From Planctomycetaceae bacterium (lineage in GTDB: Bacteria; Planctomycetota; Planctomycetia; Pirellulales; Thermoguttaceae), in assembly GCA_031278315.1 (NCBI GenBank), contig JAITKS010000078.1:1-16567 (forward strand): a stretch of 16,567 nt of DNA. Direction: 5' to 3'. Both the position numbers and the translations under genes were made by a program. Below are positions 1-9,700 of the stretch, piece after piece (position 1 is the first letter of the stretch; every line of letters starts with the position of its first letter). The notes beneath the pieces were generated by a model. That model searched no databases. It saw only the letters and a program-made list of their open reading frames with translations, and was not told the DNA's origin.

Positions 1-1854
1 AATTTTAAAACCCATTTCAGACAAAAATCGGGAAGGAGTTTTAGGATAACCGTTGTAATATTGGGCAAAACTGAGATTCAATGTTTCCTGAACTCTTGTA
101 ATTGCAACAAAACAGTTACGGCGTTCTTCTTCCATTTCGCTGCTGTTGTTTCCTTTATTAACTGCTTGAAAAGTTGGAAAAATTTCTTCAGACATTCCAA
201 TCAAAAAAACATGCTTAAATTCTAGTCCTTTAGCACCATGTACCGTTATACAACGCACTGAATTAGGAGGCTGCGGCGGTGTTTTGGATTTTAAGTCTAA
301 TTCTTGTAAGTAAATATTTAATGTTATATTTTCAGATGAATATTCGTTTAATAAAGATTGATGTAACTCTTGCCATGTAGTTATTTCTTCCTTAACTAAA
401 TCCGCGTTATTTTTATTATCCTCGTAATTTTTATTAAAAAATGATTCGATCAAATTTAAAAAATCTGAACGATCCACAATCTGTTCCTGAATTGAATTTA
501 ACATATCTGCATAATTGGAATTTACTAATTTTTGTGCAAGAAATACCCAAGAACGCAAAAAATCACCTGTATCAAGAGCGGCTTGAGTTTCCACATCATT
601 GATTTCAATATTTTTTTCTGTCAACAATCTCCATGAAGTGCAAACTCTTCTTAAAAATTCACGATCGTGTCTCGATAATGCAAGCCGAAGGATAGAATAA
701 ATCCAAGCAACTAGCGGAGTTTCAAATTCGTTTTTTTGTTTCATAATATAAGGAGTAATTCCTTTTTGATATAAAATTCTTGATACTTTTTCAAGAAGTT
801 TCCCAGTCCTTGCTATGACAACACATTCATCGTATGACCATTTCATTTCTTGAATTACAGAAGCTATGTCATTGATTTCGTCCACTTCATTTTCAAAATA
901 GGATGCATTAACCGCATCACCGTTCATTGGTGTTTGTTTATTTGCTGCAAGTGGTTTTTTATCAGGAGATCGTTTTCTATTGTTAGCAATCAAACGATTA
1001 GCCATATCAATTATTTCTTGCGGACATCGATAATTCTCCGGTAATTGTATCACTTTTAGATCGTATTCTGATCGTAATGCAAGTAGTCGTTCAGGACTTG
1101 CTCCATTCCATTGATAAATAATTTGATCATCATCCGCAACGATAAATAGATTTCCGTTTCTATTAGGAACGAGTATTCGAAATAGATCATATTGTGTTTT
1201 ATTGGTGTCTTGAAACTCATCAATGCAAATATATTCCCATGCAAGACGTGTTAAATCAGCGACTGCTTTATTAGTGGATAATAACTCTTTAGCAAAATAC
1301 AGTAATGCTCCAAAATCGAGACGGTTATTTTTTTTAAGTTCACTACAATAAATTTTAAAAAAAGATTGTAACCATGAAGGTATCCCGCCATTCACACCGG
1401 AAAAAAGTTTATCAAGTAAGGTGAGAATATTTGTTCTATCATCTGGAATAGATTGTATATCATATTTTTTTTCTTTCATAATTTTAACGGCATCATTAAC
1501 AAAAGCGAGTTTGTCTTCGTCGTGAGTGAGCATAGAAAAATCAGGGCGAATACCAATATGAGAACCATGTTGACGCAAAATATCTCCCGCAAATGAATGA
1601 AATGTACATAAATGAGCGCGTCTGGTATGTTTGCCAAGTAACTTGTTGAGACGTTCACGCATTTCGTCGGCAGCCTTTATTGTAAAGGTCAATGCAAGTA
1701 TGCTTGACTCCGGATTTTCTCGCAAAATTCGAGCGGCACGATAGGTCAATACCATCGTTTTACCGGAACCTGGACCCGCCAAAACAAGCAGCGGTCCCTC
1801 ATTCCAATTAATTGCTTCTTGTTGATTTTTATTGAATTCAACTTGATTATTCAT
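1..1854 (-). CDS. gajB: UvrD/Rep-family DNA helicase, Gabija GajB-like (3' end outside window)
   Basis: Superfamily 1A helicase, read from the minus strand as 618 uninterrupted codons from the ATG at 1854 to the window edge; no stop is reached. Motifs in order: motif I GPGSGKT (residues 27-33), motif Ia-like ALTFTIKAADEM, motif II IDEFQDTN, motif III ADDDQIIYQWNGA, motif IV-like PENYRCP, motif V ITVHGAKGLEFKHVFL, and motif VI ERRNCFVAITRVQE. The sequence reaches the PSRFL segment that lies near the end of compact UvrD proteins, so few codons are probably missing. The start is 1 bp after the stop of the OLD/TOPRIM nuclease gene, so the two are almost certainly co-translated. That pairing is the Gabija layout, in which GajB is thought to sense or unwind DNA ends alongside GajA. 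At more than 600 residues it is larger than the reference GajB of about 500, so it may be a Gabija-like variant. Helicase identity is near certain; the Gabija role rests on the neighbour. Confidence 0.85.
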   Translation of the reverse strand, partial: MNNQVEFNKNQQEAINWNEGPLLVLAGPGSGKTMVLTYRAARILRENPESSILALTFTIKAADEMRERLNKLLGKHTRRAHLCTFHSFAGDILRQHGSHIGIRPDFSMLTHDEDKLAFVNDAVKIMKEKKYDIQSIPDDRTNILTLLDKLFSGVNGGIPSWLQSFFKIYCSELKKNNRLDFGALLYFAKELLSTNKAVADLTRLAWEYICIDEFQDTNKTQYDLFRILVPNRNGNLFIVADDDQIIYQWNGASPERLLALRSEYDLKVIQLPENYRCPQEIIDMANRLIANNRKRSPDKKPLAANKQTPMNGDAVNASYFENEVDEINDIASVIQEMKWSYDECVVIARTGKLLEKVSRILYQKGITPYIMKQKNEFETPLVAWIYSILRLALSRHDREFLRRVCTSWRLLTEKNIEINDVETQAALDTGDFLRSWVFLAQKLVNSNYADMLNSIQEQIVDRSDFLNLIESFFNKNYEDNKNNADLVKEEITTWQELHQSLLNEYSSENITLNIYLQELDLKSKTPPQPPNSVRCITVHGAKGLEFKHVFLIGMSEEIFPTFQAVNKGNNSSEMEEERRNCFVAITRVQETLNLSFAQYYNGYPKTPSRFLSEMGFKI

Positions 1855-1855
1855 A

Positions 1856-3535
1856 CTATATTTCCTGTGCGGCTTTTACGGCAGCTTCAATAACATCTTT
1901 AATCAATGACGGTATAATATTTTCTTCATCCATTATTTTAACTACTTCCATAGCCGCTTGTGTTTTCTTCTTATCAGGAAGTGCTTCCGCGATTCTTTGG
2001 GGATAGGCAGGATCGCTTTTATCTACTTTGATTTTTTCCCATTTCTGATCAGATTTCAATTTTTCGTAAATAGAAAGAAAACCATTATTGCACAAATAAC
2101 TCTCTATCGTTTTTTCCGGTTTGGCGGTAAACAATGTTTCCGCTTCATTACGTCCATTTAGAAATTGCTTAGCATTTTTGATATTAGCAAGACCTTGATC
2201 ATCATGATCGGCTAAAACAACCCATTGTATTCCTAATGTATTTGCCGCTGAAAGGAGAGGAGATATTGGACAACCTTCTTGAGAACCGACGACACGAATT
2301 CCGAGTTGTTCAAAATCATAGCCGAGTATTTTTGCGGCGGCGGGAATAATTGTCGCCTCCGTTTGTCCTTCGCCAAGAATCCAGCATCGCGCAAATAATA
2401 ATGAACCTCTGTCATTTTTGATTTTATAGTTAAATTTTCTAAGATCATCCGGATCAATTTGGGCGTCTTTTAATTTATGTACAGTAATCGTTCCTTGATT
2501 TTTATTGAGTCGCGCAATTGAATCAAATGGAACTTCAGAAAGTATCTCGCCGCTATGTGTAGAAATGATTTTTTGCCCTGGTAATGTTTCAATAATTTTC
2601 CAAAGAGAGCGGATAGCACTGGGGTGTAAATGCGCTTCGGGTTCTTCTAGCGCAATAATGAATGGTAAATCTTTTTGTACTTGAAGATATGCTTTAAACA
2701 ACATTAAAACAGCAAGACTTTGTGTTCCTTCGCCATGACGTGTCAATGGAATTTTTGCACCGGTTTCAGCATTTAATTTTACTTGTGCTTTAGCCAATAT
2801 ATCAAAAATACGGCCCGGTACTGCTTCTACTGATACCCAATCAGTATTCTTATTTTTCGTTGGAACAATACTATCAATGTCTTTTAAGACATTAACTACT
2901 TTGTTCAGACTTTCATGTGAATTTATAATTAAACTGTTTATTTCATCTAATTGTTGTTCGATTTTTTGTTGTGTTTCCGGGTTAATTTGTGCGGATTTGA
3001 GAAAAGGCCGCCAAAAAGTTCCTTTGGCATCAAACTGCTTTGCTGCATCGCGTAATGCACCAAGATAAAAATAGGAAATCGTGTTATGAAATTCGGTTAA
3101 AATTGTATCACGAAGCCCTGATATTGCCTGACCATTAATGTTCTGAAATTCCCAATTTTGAACGAACTCTTGAGAATCTCGATTATAGGAAGCTCCAACC
3201 TTGAAAATTACCTGTATTTTGCTTTCATTGACTTGCGCTATTTTGGCACGGGTAAATTCTCCTTTAAGTTTTTCATTATCAATATTGAATGTCAATCGAA
3301 TTGAGATCGGTTCCGAAGTAGAAGGATCAGATGAAGTTTCCGGTAAATAAAAATCAAAGGGTTCAAACGAACAGCCGCGTTGTGAACGAACAACACTTAA
3401 CGCAAATCGCAATGCCTCAAGAATTGATGTCTTACATGTATTATTCTCTCCTATCAATACCGTTGTATTGCCAATAGTTAAATCGAGCGACTTAATACCG
3501 CGAAAATTTCGTATTTCAATTTTATAAAGTTTCAT
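1856..3535 (-). CDS. gajA: OLD-family ATPase/TOPRIM nuclease, Gabija GajA-like
   Basis: 559 residues, close to the reference GajA length (about 580). The N-terminal ABC-type ATPase half shows MKLYKIEIRNFRGI, a P-loop at 29-37 reading GENNTCKTS, a signature-like RHGEGTQSLAVL (267-276), Walker B IIALEEPEAHLHP (293-305) and an H-loop STHSGEIL (325-332). The C-terminal TOPRIM half shows the catalytic-Glu motif LGEGQTE (387-393), VVGSQEG (415-421) and the acidic motif ADHDDQG (442-448). This is the OLD nuclease architecture: ATPase followed by a metal-dependent TOPRIM nuclease. The gene stops 1 bp before a UvrD helicase, as in Gabija, where GajA nicks phage DNA and is controlled by nucleotide levels. 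Oddity: Cys34 replaces the usual P-loop Gly. It starts 124 bp after the short pglX, in the same direction, and has no clear ribosome-binding site. A Gabija-like nuclease is the best call; a generic BREX-associated OLD nuclease is the alternative. Confidence 0.85.
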   Translation of the reverse strand: MKLYKIEIRNFRGIKSLDLTIGNTTVLIGENNTCKTSILEALRFALSVVRSQRGCSFEPFDFYLPETSSDPSTSEPISIRLTFNIDNEKLKGEFTRAKIAQVNESKIQVIFKVGASYNRDSQEFVQNWEFQNINGQAISGLRDTILTEFHNTISYFYLGALRDAAKQFDAKGTFWRPFLKSAQINPETQQKIEQQLDEINSLIINSHESLNKVVNVLKDIDSIVPTKNKNTDWVSVEAVPGRIFDILAKAQVKLNAETGAKIPLTRHGEGTQSLAVLMLFKAYLQVQKDLPFIIALEEPEAHLHPSAIRSLWKIIETLPGQKIISTHSGEILSEVPFDSIARLNKNQGTITVHKLKDAQIDPDDLRKFNYKIKNDRGSLLFARCWILGEGQTEATIIPAAAKILGYDFEQLGIRVVGSQEGCPISPLLSAANTLGIQWVVLADHDDQGLANIKNAKQFLNGRNEAETLFTAKPEKTIESYLCNNGFLSIYEKLKSDQKWEKIKVDKSDPAYPQRIAEALPDKKKTQAAMEVVKIMDEENIIPSLIKDVIEAAVKAAQEI

Positions 3536-3571
3536 GTCTTTATACCATGTATAATGTTACTGGAAATTTAT

Positions 3572-3619
3572 AATATTTCAGTTGAATTTTCACAAGGATT
3601 CAAGTTCCACCGATATATT
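3572..3619. repeat. Imperfect inverted pair of the dispersed AT-rich motif, pglX-gajA gap
   Basis: The arms AATATTTCAGTTGAA (3572-3586) and TTCCACCGATATATT (3605-3619) match as inverted copies at 12 of 15 positions around an 18-bp spacer. They belong to the same motif family seen in most other gaps of the window. The pair fills the space between the premature end of pglX and the start of the nuclease gene. No long T-run follows on the minus strand, so it does not look like a classical terminator. Confidence 0.6.
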
Positions 3620-3659
3620 ACTATTTTTATCGACACATAAAAATCAATATTGAATTGTA

Positions 3660-6377
3660 TCATCTATTACCATTGGTTTCCATTTCACGCGACAATTTCA
3701 CAAGAGGATTCTCCGAAAAATTCCAACTCGTTTCATAACTGTCCCAATCAGATTTGGAAAGATCAATCAATCTTGCAGCATATTCAAACGACATTCCTGG
3801 CAGTATAGGTAATTCTGCCAGTCCTGATAGTATCGGTAATAATTCAATATCACCTACTTGAAAACTTAAAGTTGGTGCAATAAAACGTAAAAATGTTGTT
3901 GCAATATTAGTGTTGCAAAAACAAAGCAAAATTTCTTGAAAAGATTTATTTGCAGTAAAAATAAATGGACCAGAAACATCAAAAATGAATCCACCCGGAA
4001 AATATCGAAAAGCACAAAGACCACTACTTACCTTAGACCACGAAATTGCAGCTCTAAACATGTAATCAAGACTTTGAGGCCGTGATCTTAAATATCCAGT
4101 ATCATCCTTAAAATTTTTTATCTCAAAACCATCTTTTTCCCAGTTAATAACATAAATCTGATTTCCATACCAACGTCGAAATTCTCCCCCCTTTTCATGA
4201 GGAAACCATTTCGCGTGAGTACCATCTTTTGACGTTACATCAAAACAAATTTTGTTGCGAGAGACCTCATACCAACAACGTAAAAAACGATTATTATCTC
4301 CCGTAATTAAGCCTTGACGTGCTTCGGCAATTTTTCCCAGTAATATACTATTTTCAAAAACCGCAATTATTTTTTCGCTCACCCAGTATGCAATTGGGCT
4401 TCCCGGAATTTTCTTAAAATCAGTAGTTGATGCGTGAAATAACCAACCGCAATTTGGATTCTGAATTGCTTCAAGAGTTTTTTCTGGTTGTAAATCAGCA
4501 CCGTAAAATCTTTGTAAATCTATAAATGTTCCTTTATTTTGAGAGTTATAATTTTTGCAAAGAACAAAAGCACAAATTGAAACATAAGCAGATTCAAAAA
4601 AAGCGTGCAACTCTGGACGTATTAAACTCATAAGAGTATAAGTGTTTAAAATATAATTTCGTAATTTTTCATGTGACGAAATAAACATCCATACAAACGG
4701 CGTCATAAAACCGAGCAACCCGTTTTCATTTGCGAGTTCACAATTTCTTTCGATGAACATAGCGAAGAGATCGGTTTTTGTATCGGGATAATTTTCTGTT
4801 GCGAATTTTTTTAGAATTGGATTCAGATATTTGTTTCCCATGTAGGGCGGATTGGTAACAACGAAGTCATATTTCTGTGCAAGAAATTCTGTTTGTTTTA
4901 TGATCGGTTTTAAAGAAGCAATAACTCCTTGATCGTTCAAATCACCGTATTGTTCAATTATTTTCGTTCTGTTTTTTATTATTTCCAATTGCGGCAGCAA
5001 TGTTTCCGGTATCCGAATCAATGCCCCAAATGTTTTGGCTTTTTTGAATAAATTCATCAATACGTTAATATCCGATAAATTGATTTTATCTTTCAATAAA
5101 TTTTTTGGATTCATTAACGGTTTTTCATCGAGTTCAATGACGGCGAATTTTTTGTGCGGCAACGGTACACGGTTTGTTTTTAAACTTGGTTCGTTGAGAT
5201 GTTGAGTGATAAGTTCAGCGTCGAGACGATCACTCTCGTTTATCGTTATAATATTCGGCGTAATTGTTTTTATTTTTGTATTTGTCAATATTGTTTTGTC
5301 ATCTTCGGCAGCTTTCATCATGAGCGCAAATGCGGCGAGTTGCGCTGCCCTTTCATCAATTTCAATTCCGAAAAGATTCTTTGACAAGATCAAATACGGA
5401 ATATCCTGTTTTCTGTAACCGCACTCAAGATAAATTGTCTTAAACAAATCATACGCTTCAACAAGAATATGTCCGCTGCCGCACGCTGGATCAAGAAATT
5501 TCAACTCCTCAACCCGAACCTGTTTATATTCCATGACTTCCTGATTCGTTGACGGAATATAATATTCCATATTGTTGCGTAAATTTGAATCGGGATGACT
5601 ATTAATCCATTGTTTACCAAGCGTATTTTGTACAAGATATTTGACAATCCAATTAGGCGTAAACAATTGCGTAGCAATAGGAATGTCTTCACTTGCTACC
5701 ATTTTACCAATGACTTCATCCTTCTTGTCCGAAATATAAAATTGATACAGCCAACCAATAATCTCAATGTTTTGCCACAAATTTTCATCAATATCCTTTA
5801 CCAACTTACGTACCAGCAATTCAGAATGTAACAAATCATTCGGTATCAAAAGTTCTGTTTCATCTGTTACTTTTTCAAACAAAAAAGGCATTGTTTCATG
5901 AAGTGCGTTACATTGAGCCAATAATAGTTCTTGATACAGTTCAATATCCTTATTACCGTCAAGTTTCTTTTCAATCACGCTATTACTGTCAAGATTAGAC
6001 AATTCAATTTGTTCCGCATTTTCAAGAATTTCCGGCTGTTTCTTCTCTGAATCTCTGTGTGAAAAAACACGGTACCCATGAGATAAATAATCATGAACTT
6101 CCATGTACCGAATCGCAACAAAACGATTGAACCACGTGTACGCAACCGATTCAATAAAATTTTTCAATCCTTCTTTTTCAATTCGTGATTCAAGTTTTCG
6201 CCGCGGTATTGCAACGGAAATATCAAATGGTTTACCATCAATGATAACAATATCACCTTCCTCTTTTATCGGAATATTTTTTTCAGATAATCTGTAAAAC
6301 TTTACCTTCGTCTCGACAGCAGAAATAAAGTTATTCCGTGCTTCAACCGCAAATTTTTTAAGTGTACGTGTGTCCAT
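3660..6377 (-). CDS. pglX: BREX type 1 adenine-specific DNA methyltransferase PglX, C-terminally short
   Basis: N6-adenine methyltransferase that marks host DNA in BREX and is needed for phage exclusion. Visible parts: the PglX-type N-terminus (MDTRTLKKFAVEAR), the pre-methyltransferase segment TQLFTPNWIVKYLV (237-250), SAM-binding motif I LDPACGSGHIL (295-305), GIEIDERAAQLAAFAL (337-352), catalytic NPPY (509-512), GLLGFMTPFVWM (553-564), and a target-recognition region containing ARQGLITGDNNRF and FRYFPGGFIFDVSGP. The protein ends about 20 residues after DWDSYETSW (877-885). Typical PglX proteins are 1,150-1,250 residues and continue past this segment for about 300 more. The 124 bp downstream contains no coding remnant in any minus-strand frame that I can read, so this is a clean truncation or a short natural variant, not a recent frameshift. 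It is separated from brxC by a 369-bp repeat-filled gap, so it probably has its own promoter. No clear ribosome-binding site precedes the ATG. Confidence 0.9.
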   Translation of the reverse strand: MDTRTLKKFAVEARNNFISAVETKVKFYRLSEKNIPIKEEGDIVIIDGKPFDISVAIPRRKLESRIEKEGLKNFIESVAYTWFNRFVAIRYMEVHDYLSHGYRVFSHRDSEKKQPEILENAEQIELSNLDSNSVIEKKLDGNKDIELYQELLLAQCNALHETMPFLFEKVTDETELLIPNDLLHSELLVRKLVKDIDENLWQNIEIIGWLYQFYISDKKDEVIGKMVASEDIPIATQLFTPNWIVKYLVQNTLGKQWINSHPDSNLRNNMEYYIPSTNQEVMEYKQVRVEELKFLDPACGSGHILVEAYDLFKTIYLECGYRKQDIPYLILSKNLFGIEIDERAAQLAAFALMMKAAEDDKTILTNTKIKTITPNIITINESDRLDAELITQHLNEPSLKTNRVPLPHKKFAVIELDEKPLMNPKNLLKDKINLSDINVLMNLFKKAKTFGALIRIPETLLPQLEIIKNRTKIIEQYGDLNDQGVIASLKPIIKQTEFLAQKYDFVVTNPPYMGNKYLNPILKKFATENYPDTKTDLFAMFIERNCELANENGLLGFMTPFVWMFISSHEKLRNYILNTYTLMSLIRPELHAFFESAYVSICAFVLCKNYNSQNKGTFIDLQRFYGADLQPEKTLEAIQNPNCGWLFHASTTDFKKIPGSPIAYWVSEKIIAVFENSILLGKIAEARQGLITGDNNRFLRCWYEVSRNKICFDVTSKDGTHAKWFPHEKGGEFRRWYGNQIYVINWEKDGFEIKNFKDDTGYLRSRPQSLDYMFRAAISWSKVSSGLCAFRYFPGGFIFDVSGPFIFTANKSFQEILLCFCNTNIATTFLRFIAPTLSFQVGDIELLPILSGLAELPILPGMSFEYAARLIDLSKSDWDSYETSWNFSENPLVKLSREMETNGNR

Positions 6378-6437
6378 AATAATTGTAGATTGCAGAATAA
6401 TAAATATTGTAATATTTCAGTGAAATAATTTATTGTT

Positions 6438-6522
6438 GCCGGGAACGCGGTCGTCTCGACCGCATCTTTAGGCGTTTTTTGTACAAAAAAGATGCAGGCG
6501 GGATGCCTGCGTTCCCGCCGGC
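6438..6522. repeat. GC-rich cruciform (REP/MITE-like) palindromic element
   Basis: This is a nested palindrome. The outer arms are GGGAACGC (6441-6448) and GCGTTCCC (6509-6516). Inside them are a left hairpin GCGGTCG-TCT-CGACCGC (6447-6463), inner arms GCATCTTT (6462-6469) and AAAGATGC (6488-6495), a central 16-bp perfect palindrome TTTTTTGTACAAAAAA (6475-6490), and a right hairpin GCAGGC-GGGAT-GCCTGC (6494-6510). The element is far more GC-rich than its flanks, as expected of a mobile or REP-like insertion. It has no coding capacity. On either strand the RNA could form a multi-branched structure and might attenuate transcription between brxC and pglX. Confidence 0.8.
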
Positions 6523-6550
6523 TAAAATATTTTTTAGTAATTCACTTAAA

Positions 6551-6617
6551 TTTAAAATCTAAAATTACAAAATCTGATTTCTCTGTGTCCTCTGTGTCCT
6601 CTGTGGTTAATAAAAAA
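6551..6617 (+). repeat. CTCTGTG-type dispersed repeat, copy 1
   Basis: About 65 bp shared with 11676-11740: an AATCTAAAATTACAAAAT block, then tandem CTCTGTGTC units, then TGTGGTTAATAAAAAAA. Both copies have the same orientation, one at each end of the brxC-brxB-brxA block. This copy carries three CTCTGTG-like units. Similar CTCTGTG intergenic repeats are, from memory, common in environmental bacterial genomes; their function is unknown. Confidence 0.75.
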
Positions 6618-6746
6618 AATATTCAGTGGAATTTCTCAAAGGTTGTAAGTTAATTTTCGCCAACCTTATTTTTCACCTTATTTTTCTGAACTAAACGATT
6701 CTCCCAAAAACTTAGCAGCCAAAGATGCCGTCACATACAAACCTTA

Positions 6747-9700
6747 TTATTGAATTTTAATTCGTTTATTATTGCTGATAGCGTTTTCCATTTCGTTTCG
6801 TAATTTGTTCAAAAATTCTTCGACGTCCGTTTTTGTTTCAAGATAAGGTTTTGTCAAAAGGTCGGCAGGATGAATTGTTTTACTTTTGGTCAAGTCATCG
6901 TTGTTTTTCTCGAAGTCTTTTATTACCTCTTTTTCTGTACAAATAATTGTATCAACACTTGTCATTATCGGTATCTTCTCTAACGCTTGTACCGCTTCGT
7001 CTATAATCGAACCTGTAGAATTTATTGCTACTGCTTTCACTGCTTCAGTAACATAGTCATAAAGTAATTGATTGGTTTTTGATGCAGATTTGATAACTTG
7101 ATCTGACGATTTACATGCATCATTCATGATGGTATTTTTATTTACCGATTCAATACATTGTAATATTTTTTCACACGATTTTTTACGTTGTTGTTCGATT
7201 AATTTATTATTTTCTGTAGAGATCTTATTCAATAAATCAGGAATTTCACGAATCCTCGAATACGGTTCAGGCAATTTTTTAATTGTATCCAATTGTTCAA
7301 ATGCTTCTTTGATCGATTCATTATCTCTCACCAAACGTCGCCGATTCGCAGACAATTCATCCGCCTTTTTCAGCATATCGTCCCAGATTGGTTTTTGATT
7401 GGTAAAGAAGTCATCAATATCACGATATTCATCGTTTAATTGTTTCAGAGATTCACTTTGCTCATTGAACTTTTGAAAAAAGCGTTGTGAATCGTTTTCA
7501 TTAAATCGTAATAAGTCACTGACTATTGAATTAAATTGATCAATAATTTTTTTCCCGGGATACTTACCATTGTTAATTTGAGCAGCAAAATCATTCAATC
7601 GATTCTGACGTTCTTTTAATTTTGTTGTTAAAAATTTATATAAGTCAACTTCGGTACGAGTTGGTCCCATTGCCGTAAAGAGAGATCGGCCAAGTTCCTG
7701 TGCCTTTTTAAGCGTTTCAGGATTTGTTACTTTTTTCTTAACAATTCTTATTCTTGGCCAGTTTTTTGTATCTTTTAAAGACTTGTCTAGTTCTTCACGC
7801 TTAGGAATATCGCCATTTATTAAAAAATTAATTTCACTTACAGCGTAAAGTTGCACAAACAACAGTGCTGTCTCTATGTCTGACCAACCATAAGGCTGTT
7901 CCGAAAAACGATTGCGGCAAGCGTCATGCAAATTGATCTCCAGATTTTTTGATGTTGAAATTTCAATATATTTTCGTACTTCATCCAGTGCCAACGGATT
8001 ATTTTCCGGCAAACTTAAATTCAATGTTGCAACATCATCCCTAAAGAGAATTGCATGAATTTCACGCTGCGGTTCCTCGTGTTTTTGCAATAACGACAAT
8101 TTATCGTACTTATTTTCAATAAATTTGTTCAATGCTTCGTCCAATGCTTTATCCGGTGTCAATGTCTTAAATGTCAATTTTTGACCGGCAATAAAATAAT
8201 CAGCATTGATTAATATGTTATTAAGTAATTTATCAATATTTTTTTTACATGAATCATTGTCTGATTTAAGATTTTTTAGAATTTGGCTCATTGTTTCAGA
8301 AATATTATTTTTACTCTTGTCCTCAATGTATTTTTTTATGCGGATATAATTTTGTAATTCCCGTTCAAACTGCTCATTGTAGGATAATCGTATAAGAATT
8401 TTTCCGTTGTTTTCAATACTTGACGCAAAACATATTGAATCATTGTTGTACGTTTCATCCTCGCAAAACGGACTTATAATCGAAACAAGTAATGCTGCCT
8501 TTTCAATAGAACGGTCAAACGGATGTTTATCGCATAAACGATTAAATTGAAAATCTTTTTTTGTAACAGGATGTCTATATTTCTTTTGATCCTGAAAAAT
8601 TTCATCAAAGATAATTTTTCCGGTAGATTTTGATTTTTCCATTAAAGTAACAGATATTCCCTTTATTTCCCGTCTGACATCTTGCTCTTCATTAGTAAGA
8701 AAAGTATAAACCCCATCATTGACTTTGATGAGCGATTCACTTTCAAGGTTATTAAGACTCTCTTCAATTCTTTTCTTCAACTCCATCCGGTTAGCGTCAA
8801 CTTTATCCAGACAAAGCGTAACTAAATTATCAATGTTGCCTATCATCTGATCAACACGGCAAATCAAAAATAGTAAGCGTAAGACATCCTTGTCAAACGG
8901 TTTAAATTTTTTACTATTTTCAACATGATCAAAAGACCTTTTTATTGTTGATTCAAGAAAACTCTCAATAGCCGGAAAAAAACAATAAAGCGGAATCAAA
9001 ATACCGACCTCTTTATCCATAATAGTTTTCGCTGCAAGTTGAAAAGCGTCCAACAAAGACCGCTCACCTTCTGCAAGATGTAATCCCGCTACTCCGGTTT
9101 TCCGGATCGATTCAAAAATCAACTGCAGCAATTTGAATTGATACGGCACAAAAGGATATATTTGTACAAAATCATCTTCACTTTTAAATTCCTTCCATGT
9201 AAAGGAACAATCTTTAAACGAAAGTTGATTTTTAAGAATATCACCCTTTTCGTGATACAGTTGTAAAAGCGTTTTTTTCACAATAGGATTGTCATCATTC
9301 TTTCTGAGTAACCGTTCCTGAATGACCTCATCCACATTCCTACTTGAAAGATTTAAGCGTGTTTCAAAACGTCCCTGAATTTTTGAAAAATCTTTTCTTG
9401 CATTCGTTTGTGTTTGAATAACTGTTTCAATATCTTCCTGCGAAGTAACAACAATCCACGCACGTCCTCCGCAAACGGTTCCAAGTTGCTCGACAATCGT
9501 TTGCAAATTCAACATGAGATTCGTATCCGAACCGATGAATTGTCCGATTTCATCAGCAAAAAAGACAATCCGATGTTTTTTGTCTTGTTGCTTGTCTAGG
9601 TACTCTTTCGTCCACTCTGCGAATTTTTCTACCGTTAAAGGAAAATTATTTTCAGCAGAATCAAACCACTTCTCACTCGCTTCCTTCGATTGACCAAGAA

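Larger units (their letters stand above)
6378..6746. other. Repeat-filled gap between brxC and pglX
   Basis: 369 bp without a credible gene. From left to right it holds: one copy of the AT-rich motif (GTAATATTTCAGTGAAAT, 6409-6426); the GC-rich cruciform element (6438-6522); a CTCTGTG-type repeat (6551-6617); a second AT-rich motif copy (AATATTCAGTGGAATTT, 6618-6634); and, next to brxC, a 22-codon open stretch in frame with brxC (6678-6743). The gap interrupts an otherwise tightly packed brxA-brxB-brxC run, so pglX is probably transcribed separately or at a different level. No confident -35/-10 pair could be chosen in such AT-rich sequence. Confidence 0.7.

Noticed and set aside
1856..3535. 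PARIS-type AriA/AriB system, which is also found inside BREX loci
   Set aside because: AriA is an ATPase without a fused TOPRIM domain and AriB is a separate small TOPRIM protein. Here ATPase and TOPRIM are fused and the partner is a UvrD helicase.
6441..6516. Intrinsic terminator for brxC
   Set aside because: No T-run follows the outer stem on the minus strand. The nested symmetrical structure fits a palindromic repeat better.
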